Shown here: positions 25,435 to 33,269 of the stretch, piece after piece | Layout of the letters: each line of letters starts with the position of its first letter | Position numbering within the stretch: position 1 is the stretch's first letter | Origin: Candidatus Peregrinibacteria bacterium GW2011_GWA2_33_10 | GTDB taxonomy: Bacteria > Patescibacteriota > Gracilibacteria > UBA1369 > GWC2-33-13 | Length of the DNA: 64,000 nt | Direction: 5' to 3' | NCBI GenBank assembly: GCA_000989565.1 | Contig: LBOO01000010.1 | Coordinates: 1-64,000 of the forward strand | Notes under the pieces: model-generated | The model's input: only the letters and a program-made list of their open reading frames with translations | What the model was told of the DNA's origin: nothing | Databases searched by the model: none | Made by a program: the position numbers and the translations under genes

Positions 25435-28236
25435 TTAGTTTTGACTGTAAATTTCCAATTTTCGCTGTTCTGATAAAGCATATAAGGAGAAATTGGGATA
25501 TTCCTGAAGTAACCAATCTGAATTTTGGGCTTTATAGTCGCGTAATATTTTTTCTAAATCCACTAAATTTTGATTATTAGCGCTTTGTTGGTTTTTTCTA
25601 GTTAATCTTAAATTTAGAATTAAATATCTGGTATCTTGAGCTAAATCCTGATGTGTAAAAATCTTTTGTTCTGCTTCAAGTTTTTTAAGATACTCTCTAA
25701 CAGGTTTTAAGTTGTCGTAATTGTAGGCAATGGTTTCGAGGGCAAATACTTTTTCAATTTTGTAGCCATGATGATCAATTATCTTGAGAAGTTCAGGAAT
25801 ATTACTTATGCTGGAAATATTCAGATTAATGCTTTTTAGATTTTGGATACGGCTGGCTTGACTTAAAATTGGATTAATGAAATCGAGGCCGTTTTCTCCT
25901 CCACAGATAAGAGGGAATTTTTTAATTTCTGATTGTGGAATTTTATTTTGCTCGCAATAATTGATGAATGATTCAACTTCCTGATCGTCTAGCTGATTAT
26001 CCGCAGTATCCTTAGATAATTGCGTTATATATTCTATAATTTTTGGATTTTTCAAGTAAGCATTCAGTTCCGGAGGCACGGGTTCCCACGGAGGATTGGC
26101 GGTTAGAATGCTGTGGGTGGTTCCTAAAGCCCATTCTAGAAGTTCCTCTGGGAATGCATCTTCAAGTGCGTCATGCTTCTGGATCAAGAAATTTGTTGAA
26201 AATTTCTCGCTATGATTTTCAGGTAACGTGGCTATAAGTTCTTGTTTTTTTGTTAGTGCATTATCAGGATATTTATCAAGTGCGATAATTCTGTCGCAAT
26301 TTCCATTTAGAAACTGTGTTGCCGGAATGAGTGCTGATCCGGTACATATATCAATTTGAGTGATACTTGAATATGGTTCCAGATCTTTCAAATTTCTTAA
26401 ATTTGAATTAACAGCTCTTAAAAAAAGCGCTGAGTCTTCGGAGGCGAAAAAATGGTTTTCTGATTCTTTTGCTGAATTTTGAGATCCTAGTTCTGATTTT
26501 TTGTAAATTGTTTTGATGAGATATTCTAAGGGGATATTGTCTATTTCTTTAGGTGTTTCTTCTTTAAGTACTTTTTTAAATAATGCACATAGATTATCTT
26601 CTTCCGTTCCTTTGAGCACTGATGACATATCTGCCATGAGCAGCAATTCGGCGGTGCTTGATAATTGAGGATAAGGCAAGGAATTATGTTTTAAAACGAT
26701 TTCTTTAGAGAAAAACTCATTTTCTTCCTCATAAGGACAAAAATTAGTTGACCAATTTGTAAATATTTCTAGTTGTTCGATTATCTCTTGCTTATCAGGT
26801 GTTAAATTTAAAGTAGAATTTTTTCTGATTCCTCCCAGTTCTCGAATAAGATTTGAGTATATTTTGTCATTTATTACTCCGTCATTTGAAATCCCACAGT
26901 CCTGTCGATTACCAAAACACAAAAGTTTATGCGCAAGCGAATGGAAATTAACTTGAAATAATTTTAATTCTAAAGGTGTTGGGTTGTCCAATTTCATAAT
27001 GATTTCAATAGGTGCAGTTATTAACAAACCATTCACACTTTTATTTAATTGTGAAAAATATTCGATGCGTTTTTCCGCTGGCAGGATAAAAGCAATATGT
27101 TCTAGTGTTTTGATAATGATTGGATTATCTGTATCCGATTCAATGATTGCATTTATATTATCTTCGAACTTCTCTCGGTTTATCTTTGATATTAGGGCTT
27201 TCGCCAATATATATTCCTGAATTGTTTGATGTACAAATGAATATTGATTGTCCACATTTTTGTCAATTAATCCTTCAGAGACAAGGTTCTCTAAAAGTTG
27301 TCTTTCAAATAGTATCTCTGAACTTGAACCTTCTTCTATAGTTAAGTTGAGATTTTTAATATCGATAGAGTTGTTTCCTCTGCTTAAAAGTTTAATTGCA
27401 ATTTTATGAAGTAAGTTTTCTCGCAAATCAATTAATTCTTGCTCTGAAACCTCTCCAGTTTTGATAATATGACCAAAAAATGGATTACTTTTTAATTTTT
27501 CAAAATCGCATTCCAAAACTTTTTTTTGATAATAAATCTCAAGTATTTTTGCTTCTGTAAGTTGATTTAAATCTGTAGTTTCATCAATTGTCTCAGACAG
27601 TAATCTTATGTTAATCGGAATTTTAAGTAGTTCCAGTAAAGATCCTTCCGGATCAAGATTTTCAATTCTATTCAGCAATAATTCTGTCTTTTCCGAAGTT
27701 AACTTTCTTTTTTCAAGATTTTTAGAGAATAATTCTATTGATTGCTGTTTTGTTAGTGGCTCAATTTTGTAATGCTGGATTTCGTTGTCTAAAAGTAATT
27801 TAGATTGTTCTGTTCTAGAAGCTAGAATAATAATGTATCCCTTATTTCTGAGCCGTTTAAGCTGTGTAAGAACGAATTGATAATTTGTTCTGGTTATATA
27901 TGGATCAATCCTATCAATGAATATTATCGTATTTGGGTAAGGTGAAGGTCTCTCGAAAAGTGTTGAATTTTTGAAAAGTTCATCGAGGTTTAAAGTGATA
28001 ATTGGTTGGTTTCCGAGTAAAAATTGATTTTGAATGTGCTGAAGTTCGATTGTTTTACCTATTCCTGCCAAACCTGAAAGGAGAGTTATTCTGTTATTAT
28101 TTATTTCACCCAACACTTGCTCATCCGAACATAGCTTGGAAGAATCCGTTTTCAAGAATCTTCTATGTAAATGAATTTGGGATGATTCATTAATAGCTTC
28201 TTGTGGCTCTGTAAATTTTCTTTCTTGTATAAACAT
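25435..28236 (-). CDS. NACHT-type STAND NTPase fused to a PrmC/HemK-like methyltransferase domain
   Basis: A single 933-residue frame. The N-terminal NACHT module has a P-loop GLAGIGKT (55-62), Walker B NTIIFIDRIDPY (about 102-113), a SRTEQ sensor and the hallmark FVHQTIQEYILAKAL (about 330). After a helical middle region comes a class-I SAM methyltransferase. Motif I is DICTGSALIPA (about 629), motif IV is NPPW (714-717), and CGGENGLDFINPIL (about 778) is the post-catalytic motif of PrmC/HemK, which methylates Gln in release factors. NPPY/NPPW also occurs in N6-adenine methylases. STAND proteins usually sense a trigger and fire a fused effector; a methyltransferase effector is unusual. Neighbours are a TrmB regulator and an asnS relic. 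Role unknown; defence or stress regulation are possibilities. Confidence 0.85.
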   Translation of the reverse strand: MFIQERKFTEPQEAINESSQIHLHRRFLKTDSSKLCSDEQVLGEINNNRITLLSGLAGIGKTIELQHIQNQFLLGNQPIITLNLDELFKNSTLFERPSPYPNTIIFIDRIDPYITRTNYQFVLTQLKRLRNKGYIIILASRTEQSKLLLDNEIQHYKIEPLTKQQSIELFSKNLEKRKLTSEKTELLLNRIENLDPEGSLLELLKIPINIRLLSETIDETTDLNQLTEAKILEIYYQKKVLECDFEKLKSNPFFGHIIKTGEVSEQELIDLRENLLHKIAIKLLSRGNNSIDIKNLNLTIEEGSSSEILFERQLLENLVSEGLIDKNVDNQYSFVHQTIQEYILAKALISKINREKFEDNINAIIESDTDNPIIIKTLEHIAFILPAEKRIEYFSQLNKSVNGLLITAPIEIIMKLDNPTPLELKLFQVNFHSLAHKLLCFGNRQDCGISNDGVINDKIYSNLIRELGGIRKNSTLNLTPDKQEIIEQLEIFTNWSTNFCPYEEENEFFSKEIVLKHNSLPYPQLSSTAELLLMADMSSVLKGTEEDNLCALFKKVLKEETPKEIDNIPLEYLIKTIYKKSELGSQNSAKESENHFFASEDSALFLRAVNSNLRNLKDLEPYSSITQIDICTGSALIPATQFLNGNCDRIIALDKYPDNALTKKQELIATLPENHSEKFSTNFLIQKHDALEDAFPEELLEWALGTTHSILTANPPWEPVPPELNAYLKNPKIIEYITQLSKDTADNQLDDQEVESFINYCEQNKIPQSEIKKFPLICGGENGLDFINPILSQASRIQNLKSINLNISSISNIPELLKIIDHHGYKIEKVFALETIAYNYDNLKPVREYLKKLEAEQKIFTHQDLAQDTRYLILNLRLTRKNQQSANNQNLVDLEKILRDYKAQNSDWLLQEYPNFSLYALSEQRKLEIYSQN

Positions 28237-28394
28237 ATTAGATATTTTTTGAGTCCATACTATGTTGCTATTTGCTCAAAATGTCAATATATTGTAATAT
28301 TGATTTATTAAATCATTGAAAATTTTAAAACATAAGCTTTAATCTTATGATTTAAAATTGCTACTTCATTATGATTTTGAGAATATAGGTGTTT

Positions 28395-28544
28395 TTTGGC
28401 ATTTGGATTTGAGAAAATTCAACTCAGTCCCCCACACCGGGTTTGATTTGGGATTGGAACGGGTCGTTGAGTTTTGTTTGCGGGACGCCGCATGTGAAAG
28501 AGACTATTCCGTTTCCGAGGGTGCTTAATCGGGTGATGCCTTAA
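28395..28544 (+). pseudogene. Relic of a second asnS 3' end
   Basis: Translation gives WHLDLRKFNSVPHTGFDLGLERVVEF. After a one-base shift it continues CGTPHVKETIPFPRVLNRVMP-stop, matching the last 50 residues of AsnRS. Nucleotide identity to 23149-23293 is roughly 80% by eye. No 5' part exists. It lies 5 kb downstream of asnS in the same orientation, with the unknown/TrmB/NACHT genes between, as expected when an element inserts at a gene's 3' end and brings a replacement end. Confidence 0.85.
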
Positions 28545-28552
28545 TAAAGTGT

Positions 28553-29641
28553 TCAAAAAGACATTTGATAAATATTTTTTTGATCTTTATTTACTTTATC
28601 ACCTATCAATTGTTTTCTTCTTTCTTCTATTTTTCTTCTTTCTTCATGAAATCCTAATTTTAAATAAGTGTCACTGAGAACTTTTAAAGATTTAAGGTTA
28701 CAGGGATCCATTTCTAAAATTTGCAGTTCTATTTTAACTGCTTCAGGGTAATTTCTCAATGTTCTATAAATATTAGATATTTCTATTAAGGCTCCTATGC
28801 CGTTAGGTTCCAATTCTCTGATTCTTAGCTGTATTCTAATTACTTCTCGATAATTTCCCAGTTTTTTTTCCAAATTGCTAAATTGCACCAACATACGAAT
28901 ATTATTTGGCTCCAGTTTTAAAATTTTTTTAACCAATTTTAAAGCTTTTTCTACATCTCCCAATCCTTTGTAACACATAAAGACTTTTCCTAATATACTT
29001 AAATTCTCCTGATATCGCGGATTTGGCATTGTTAGAAAAGGTTCTAAGAGAGCTAAAGCTTCAGTGTAATTTCCTAATTTTATTAAGTTATATGCCTTGG
29101 TTAAATAAACGGATTCTTCAAATCTTAGAGGTGGGGTTGAATCAAACTTAACTTTCTTTGTTGTTTTTTTGGTTTCAGGATGTAAATTTTGCAGTAAATA
29201 ATGGATGTTTGTGTTTACGGCTTTGATTGTTTCAATTGTTGCTTCCTCAGGTATAAGAGGTGAATGGTTTAATTCGCATATATATGATAATATCTGGTTT
29301 AAAAAGCTTTCATTTAGATTATCTTCGATTAATTTATCATAAAGTTTTTCTATTAATTCCATTGGAAGCAATTCCAAAATAGAAAATATGGCTTTTTTTG
29401 TTATTTTCTCATCAGTTATTAATTGGGCAAGTTCATCAACCAATTCTTGCTTTTTTGTATTCCAATCTGTTTGAGAAATTTTTTTATCAATGCAAGAAAA
29501 ATATTTAATAATAGAAAGAAATTCTTTCTGAAATGTGGAAACTGCTTCTTCAGAATTTGCTTTAGAAAATTTCTTAAACTCAGAAGCTAATAAGGTTACT
29601 TCCGGGAAAATTTTCTCTTTTGTTTCTGAGTTTTTTTTCAT
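28553..29641 (-). CDS. TPR-repeat protein
   Basis: The 362-residue cytoplasmic protein (no signal) has a charged helical N-terminal half (1-175). At least four tetratricopeptide units follow at about 178-345, with the pattern A-x-x-L-x-x-x-G-N-Y-x-E-A: KLGNYTEALALLEPF, GLGDVEKALKLVKKILKLEPNN, KLGNYREVIRIQLRIRELEPNG, TLRNYPEAVKIELQILEMDPCN. TPRs mediate protein-protein binding. It is the last gene of a minus-strand run with the 551-residue protein and the radical-SAM gene, so it may be part of that locus. It begins directly after the asnS relic. Confidence 0.75.
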   Translation of the reverse strand: MKKNSETKEKIFPEVTLLASEFKKFSKANSEEAVSTFQKEFLSIIKYFSCIDKKISQTDWNTKKQELVDELAQLITDEKITKKAIFSILELLPMELIEKLYDKLIEDNLNESFLNQILSYICELNHSPLIPEEATIETIKAVNTNIHYLLQNLHPETKKTTKKVKFDSTPPLRFEESVYLTKAYNLIKLGNYTEALALLEPFLTMPNPRYQENLSILGKVFMCYKGLGDVEKALKLVKKILKLEPNNIRMLVQFSNLEKKLGNYREVIRIQLRIRELEPNGIGALIEISNIYRTLRNYPEAVKIELQILEMDPCNLKSLKVLSDTYLKLGFHEERRKIEERRKQLIGDKVNKDQKNIYQMSF

Positions 29642-29802
29642 TTGTTAAAATTATCTCGTAGTGGAGAATTTTAATAGATTTTTCCGATATGTCAAATTTA
29701 CTTTTTTTGCGATTGCAAGAAAAGGATGTAAAGATTAATTATAATTATAGTAGAGGCTAAATTCTCAACAAACTCAAAACTTTAGGATTCAATGTGAAAA
29801 GT

Positions 29803-31458
29803 TTATAAATTTTCTAATTTATGTATAAAAGTTAACAATTTATCAGTCGAAATTTTTTCATCAATAATTTCATCTCTTTCTGATAAATAATTTTGAGGAT
29901 TAAAAGTAATTTTTCGTATCCTTTTTAAACCATCATAAATAAAAAATGAATCTGGTATACCTACAGGAAGGGACTGCCTAATAACGATTGTTTTATCAAG
30001 AATATTATCTATTGGTTCTTTCCTTTTAAGCAACTGGTTATCTTCTTTTTTTCGACTTAATCCATGATAAGTTGCTATTATGCGTCCTTGAGGATATTCA
30101 TGTGTAACACCTCCTTTTGCCATATTGTAAAGTCCAAACGGTCGTAACTGTATGCCGTTTATACAAGCAATTGAATCCCCCCCATATACATTTCCTGTCT
30201 TGTAAAACCTTTTTCCAACTATTTTATAATGATCTTGCCAATGTGTTACATAGTTATGCTTTCGACTATTTCCCACGGTCTTATCAAATATGTCTAACAT
30301 TGATCGGCCAATTTCATTATTATATCGATCTGCTAGGATTTTCTTTAAGTAAAAACACAAATGACCTCTTCTTAAATAGTTGTCCTCTTGTGATCTATTT
30401 AAATCATCATAATTATTGTTAATTATATTAAAATAGCAGAAATTTGTATCTTGCACGCATACAATAATAACTTTTAATCTTTCTAATTCACGTATGTCAT
30501 CTTTATTCAGACCTAATCTTATTAAGCTCTCTTTTTGAAATTTGCTTTTCTCCAGATTTTTTATAAAAGAAGAATTGGACTTAGTTATACCGGCATTGAT
30601 TTCAACTTGAGTCGCATTTTTCTTAAAATAATCGGTTTCTTTATCTAAAAAATCCTCTAATTTCTTAAACGCAGACTCATCAAGTTTTAAAAATTTATCA
30701 AGTTTACCAAAATTCATCTCAAACAAATATTCATCATATATGAATTCGAACTCCTCTTTTAAAATTTCTTCTTTTTTAAAAAATTTAATTAATAAATTTC
30801 CTAAAATTTGAGATCTTTCAAATCGCCATTTTAAACTAATTAAATATTCAAATAATTCTTTTTTATACTGTGGTATGGTTGTAGAAAGCATTGGTGCTGT
30901 TCCGGCATGTCTTTTTACAAAATTCAAAATTTCAGGGAGACCTTCTACTTCTAATGAATCGCAGTCGCCAAACAATGGACTTCTCAAATGAACTATTCGG
31001 CTTTTTTCCAAAAAAACTAATTGAGTAATATCTTCAGTTCCATTTGATTCATATAATTTCATAGTTTCCGCAAAAAGATGTAGCATTTGTGCAACAGGGA
31101 TTTTTTCAAAATCTTGAGTTGGATATGCATCTGCTCCGCAAGTTGCCACGCAAGAACCATTACAGCCATGTACAGGTGACCAGCTATAAATATTCATAAG
31201 GACTAATTCTCTTTCTTCTTCATCCGTTATATTTCTTAGAGCAAATGGTGTTTTTGAGTCCGGTTCGGCAAGATCATAACTCCGCTTTAAAGTTCTTAGT
31301 TGTCCTCTTAAAGCTTCGGCTAGTCGGCGCTTAAAATATTTTAAATAAGGTATGGATCTTTGTAAATCCTCAATCGGTATTTCTTCACCAGACGTTTGCT
31401 TTTTAATTACTTCATTAATAATAGTCTCCGCTGAATATTTTTTCGTTAACTCTGTCAT
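29803..31458 (-). CDS. Unknown protein with a Cys cluster, possibly radical-SAM-related
   Basis: The 551-residue protein is not firmly assignable. Around residue 98-110 it has WSPVHGCNGSCVATCGADA, three Cys spaced C-x3-C-x3-C, close to but not the canonical radical-SAM C-x3-C-x2-C. Downstream RSPLFGDCDSLEVEGLPEILNFVKRH and PMLSTTIPQYKKELFEYL resemble the GGEPL-type strand and later beta strands of a radical-SAM barrel. The C-terminal region has HNYVTHWQDHYKIVGKRFY and ATYHGLSRKKEDN. It follows the radical-SAM gene by 85 bases and is probably co-transcribed, so a second modifying enzyme of the peptide locus is a reasonable inference. Confidence 0.6.
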   Translation of the reverse strand: MTELTKKYSAETIINEVIKKQTSGEEIPIEDLQRSIPYLKYFKRRLAEALRGQLRTLKRSYDLAEPDSKTPFALRNITDEEERELVLMNIYSWSPVHGCNGSCVATCGADAYPTQDFEKIPVAQMLHLFAETMKLYESNGTEDITQLVFLEKSRIVHLRSPLFGDCDSLEVEGLPEILNFVKRHAGTAPMLSTTIPQYKKELFEYLISLKWRFERSQILGNLLIKFFKKEEILKEEFEFIYDEYLFEMNFGKLDKFLKLDESAFKKLEDFLDKETDYFKKNATQVEINAGITKSNSSFIKNLEKSKFQKESLIRLGLNKDDIRELERLKVIIVCVQDTNFCYFNIINNNYDDLNRSQEDNYLRRGHLCFYLKKILADRYNNEIGRSMLDIFDKTVGNSRKHNYVTHWQDHYKIVGKRFYKTGNVYGGDSIACINGIQLRPFGLYNMAKGGVTHEYPQGRIIATYHGLSRKKEDNQLLKRKEPIDNILDKTIVIRQSLPVGIPDSFFIYDGLKRIRKITFNPQNYLSERDEIIDEKISTDKLLTFIHKLENL

Positions 31459-31469
31459 AAAATTAAAAT

Positions 31470-31542
31470 TTATTTATCTTCAATACTTTCTAATTCAGCG
31501 CGCAAATAATCATAAACTTGTCCTCTGATCATAGCACAATTA
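31470..31542 (-). other. Displaced C-terminal tail of the radical-SAM protein
   Basis: In the +1 frame relative to the stop of the radical-SAM gene, the sequence reads NSADNCAMIRGQVYDYLRAE and on to a TAA at 31470, just 11 bases before the ATG of the next gene. A Cys followed by a helix is how many SPASM proteins end. This suggests the original C-terminus, cut off by a deletion with frame change. Confidence 0.55.
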
Positions 31543-32760
31543 TCAGCGGAGTTGTATTAACCGGTTAAGCTTGTCAGTGTCAAACACAAATCCTTTATCT
31601 TTAATATAATTTCCATAGATAAAAGTATTTCCGAGTCCTTTTTCGCTATCAATTTCCAAGCAGGAAGTGGCAAGACCTGTGGGAGTAACTATAAATGATG
31701 GCCTCACTGCCCCACACCGAAAATCTCCCTCCAATATACCTTGATTTGGAGTTGTAACTGTATGAATAATATTCTTTCCATAGTTCTTTCCAATTTCAAA
31801 AGCTTCAGTTATATATTTTAAAAATTTAGAATTATGAAGGGATTTTATTCCATTGTCTCTGGCTCGTCCCGAATTAATTACCGGTGCGAAGCTAAGTGAT
31901 TTTACATTTTTGAATCTTTCAAAGTTAAATTTGGCTATTTGCGGGATTTTACAAACTGTTTGTTCAGAGACGATAGTTTCGATATTAAATGGGATACCAG
32001 ATTGGTTAATAAATTCCAAATTTTTTATTACAGTTTCTTCTGAAGATTGGCCTGATTTAAAAGAGCGATGTAATGTTTGTCCGTCCGGGCCGTCGAAAGT
32101 TATGGTTAGCTCATCAATATTTTCGGTGAGCCATCTAATATTTTTCGGATTGTTAGCAGCATTTGTAATGAGTTTTATATCAGAAATCAAATTATGAGTT
32201 TGTGATTGTTTCCTAAAATAATTAACCGCTGCCTTTAATAATTTCATGTTGCTCGTGGGCTCACCGCCCCCATGAAAATCCATATAAACGTTTTTGGAAC
32301 CTGCTTCCATGGCATTTCCAATTACCAAATCAATCGCGGATCTGGCAATTTCCCATGGCATGTTTTTTACTTTATCTTTTTCTCCGGCATGAGAATAACA
32401 ATAAACACACTTTAAATTACAGTTGGATGTGGGAAGCAATCTCACTCCAATAGGCTTAAAATCACTTGATTTTTCAATTCCAAAATCCGGATTATTGTTT
32501 CTACTCGCAATAGTGGGTGGTAAATCGAGACCAATATTTATCATTTCAGCCCGAATTTGTAATGGATTGTCTTTGTATATTCTGATGATATTTTCAATCA
32601 AGGCGATGCCTTGCGGGTTTGCTTCAAAAACACAATTTTCCAATGGGAAATACAAGATGTAGTTATCTCCATTAGTGATGCGGTAAACGCCTTCGTATAG
32701 TTTTTCTCCCGCTTGATATTCAATCATTGAGTATTCTTCATGGTTTTTCGATTGTTCCAT
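31543..32760 (-). CDS. Radical-SAM peptide-modifying enzyme (anSME/SPASM type), C-terminus truncated
   Basis: Start taken at 32760 (MEQSKNHEEYSMIEYQ, 405 residues). A 73-codon upstream extension in the same frame runs through a strong hairpin and overlaps the peptide gene. Residues about 105-115 have the canonical cluster CNLKCVYC, then HGGGEPTSNMK (SAM-binding), TNAANNPKN, ITFDGPDGQTLH and later SFAPVINSGRA. The C-terminal CGAVRPSFIVTPTGLATSCLEID opens a SPASM domain, but the following C-x2-C...C-x3-C part is absent and the frame stops at LIQLR. The tail reappears in another frame (31470-31542). Such enzymes make thioether or C-C links in RiPPs; the Cys/Tyr-rich peptide just upstream is the likely substrate. 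Confidence 0.85.
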   Translation of the reverse strand: MEQSKNHEEYSMIEYQAGEKLYEGVYRITNGDNYILYFPLENCVFEANPQGIALIENIIRIYKDNPLQIRAEMINIGLDLPPTIASRNNNPDFGIEKSSDFKPIGVRLLPTSNCNLKCVYCYSHAGEKDKVKNMPWEIARSAIDLVIGNAMEAGSKNVYMDFHGGGEPTSNMKLLKAAVNYFRKQSQTHNLISDIKLITNAANNPKNIRWLTENIDELTITFDGPDGQTLHRSFKSGQSSEETVIKNLEFINQSGIPFNIETIVSEQTVCKIPQIAKFNFERFKNVKSLSFAPVINSGRARDNGIKSLHNSKFLKYITEAFEIGKNYGKNIIHTVTTPNQGILEGDFRCGAVRPSFIVTPTGLATSCLEIDSEKGLGNTFIYGNYIKDKGFVFDTDKLNRLIQLR

Positions 32761-32800
32761 AAATTTAAAGTTAAAAATTAAGCTTATTAATTTTAAGTTT

Positions 32801-32837
32801 AGGGAGAGGAAGATACTTTGTAGATCTTCCTCTCCCT
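32801..32837 (-). terminator. Strong hairpin between peptide gene and radical-SAM gene
   Basis: AGGGAGAGGAAGAT pairs perfectly with ATCTTCCTCTCCCT (14 bp) around a 9-base loop. It starts 5 bases after the peptide stop. There is no long T-run on the minus strand, so it is more likely a partial terminator or mRNA-stabilising end that raises peptide over enzyme expression. Confidence 0.6.
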
Positions 32838-32842
32838 TTGGA

Positions 32843-32941
32843 TCACCCCCCATGCACGGGGCAATCACACCCATAACCATAACAACGTCCATGCCTTTTT
32901 TCTCTAACTTTAAGTAACTTTTTTCCTTTGAATTTGAACAT
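32843..32941 (-). CDS. Putative RiPP precursor peptide (32 residues)
   Basis: A short gene in a different frame from the radical-SAM ORF extension. It has a strong ribosome-binding site AAAAAGGAG seven bases before the ATG, unusual among the genes here. The N-terminal leader is very basic (MFKFKGKKLLKVREKRHGR). The C-terminal part is RCYGYGCDCPVHGG, with Cys at 20, 25 and 27, two Tyr, His30 and a GG end. A dedicated hairpin follows the stop. Leader-plus-Cys-rich core directly before a radical-SAM/SPASM gene is the classic layout of sactipeptide/ranthipeptide-type loci. I do not recognise this core sequence from a known family. Also possible: a small metal-binding peptide. Confidence 0.65.
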   Translation of the reverse strand: MFKFKGKKLLKVREKRHGRCYGYGCDCPVHGG

Positions 32942-33124
32942 TTCTTTCTCCTTTTTGGGTGTTTTTTTTTGCCCATCACCTCTCCGCTTTTTGCGGGGGC
33001 AATGGGTCAAAAGTACGCACAAATTTATAAATGAAATTTTTATTTAAAACAAAAAAATTAAAATATTTTACAGAAATTTTTATAAATTATTTTAATTTAT
33101 TAATTTTTATTTTATTTTTAAAAA

Positions 33125-33140
33125 TGGTTTATTTAAACCA
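33125..33140. promoter_or_regulatory. Palindrome in the divergent gap, possible operator
   Basis: TGGTTTA-TT-TAAACCA is a perfect 7-bp inverted repeat in the 328-base AT-rich region between the peptide gene (-) and the 33270 gene (+). Two TrmB-type regulators are encoded nearby. The rest of this gap holds only the promoter at 33219. Confidence 0.35.
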
Positions 33141-33218
33141 ATAATCAAATATTAATTTAGTCATTTTCTTACTTTTTAAATATTTGAATGCAAATATTTT
33201 TTATGGTGACAGCTTTTG

Positions 33219-33246
33219 TTGACATCTGAAATAAAATCATTATAAT
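33219..33246 (+). promoter_or_regulatory. Consensus promoter for the 612-residue protein gene
   Basis: TTGACA, 16 bases, TATAAT: both hexamers are exact consensus, ending 23 bases before the ATG at 33270. The best promoter in the window. Confidence 0.75.
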
Positions 33247-33269
33247 TTTTCCTTAATTTAATTTGTTCA

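Noticed and set aside
23294..28544. Prophage or integrative element with its own integrase
   Set aside because: No integrase, transposase, capsid or replication gene is present between asnS and its relic.
32761..32979. 73-codon N-terminal extension of the radical-SAM gene
   Set aside because: It runs through a 14-bp hairpin and overlaps the better-supported peptide gene in another frame; the ATG at 32760 begins recognisable sequence.
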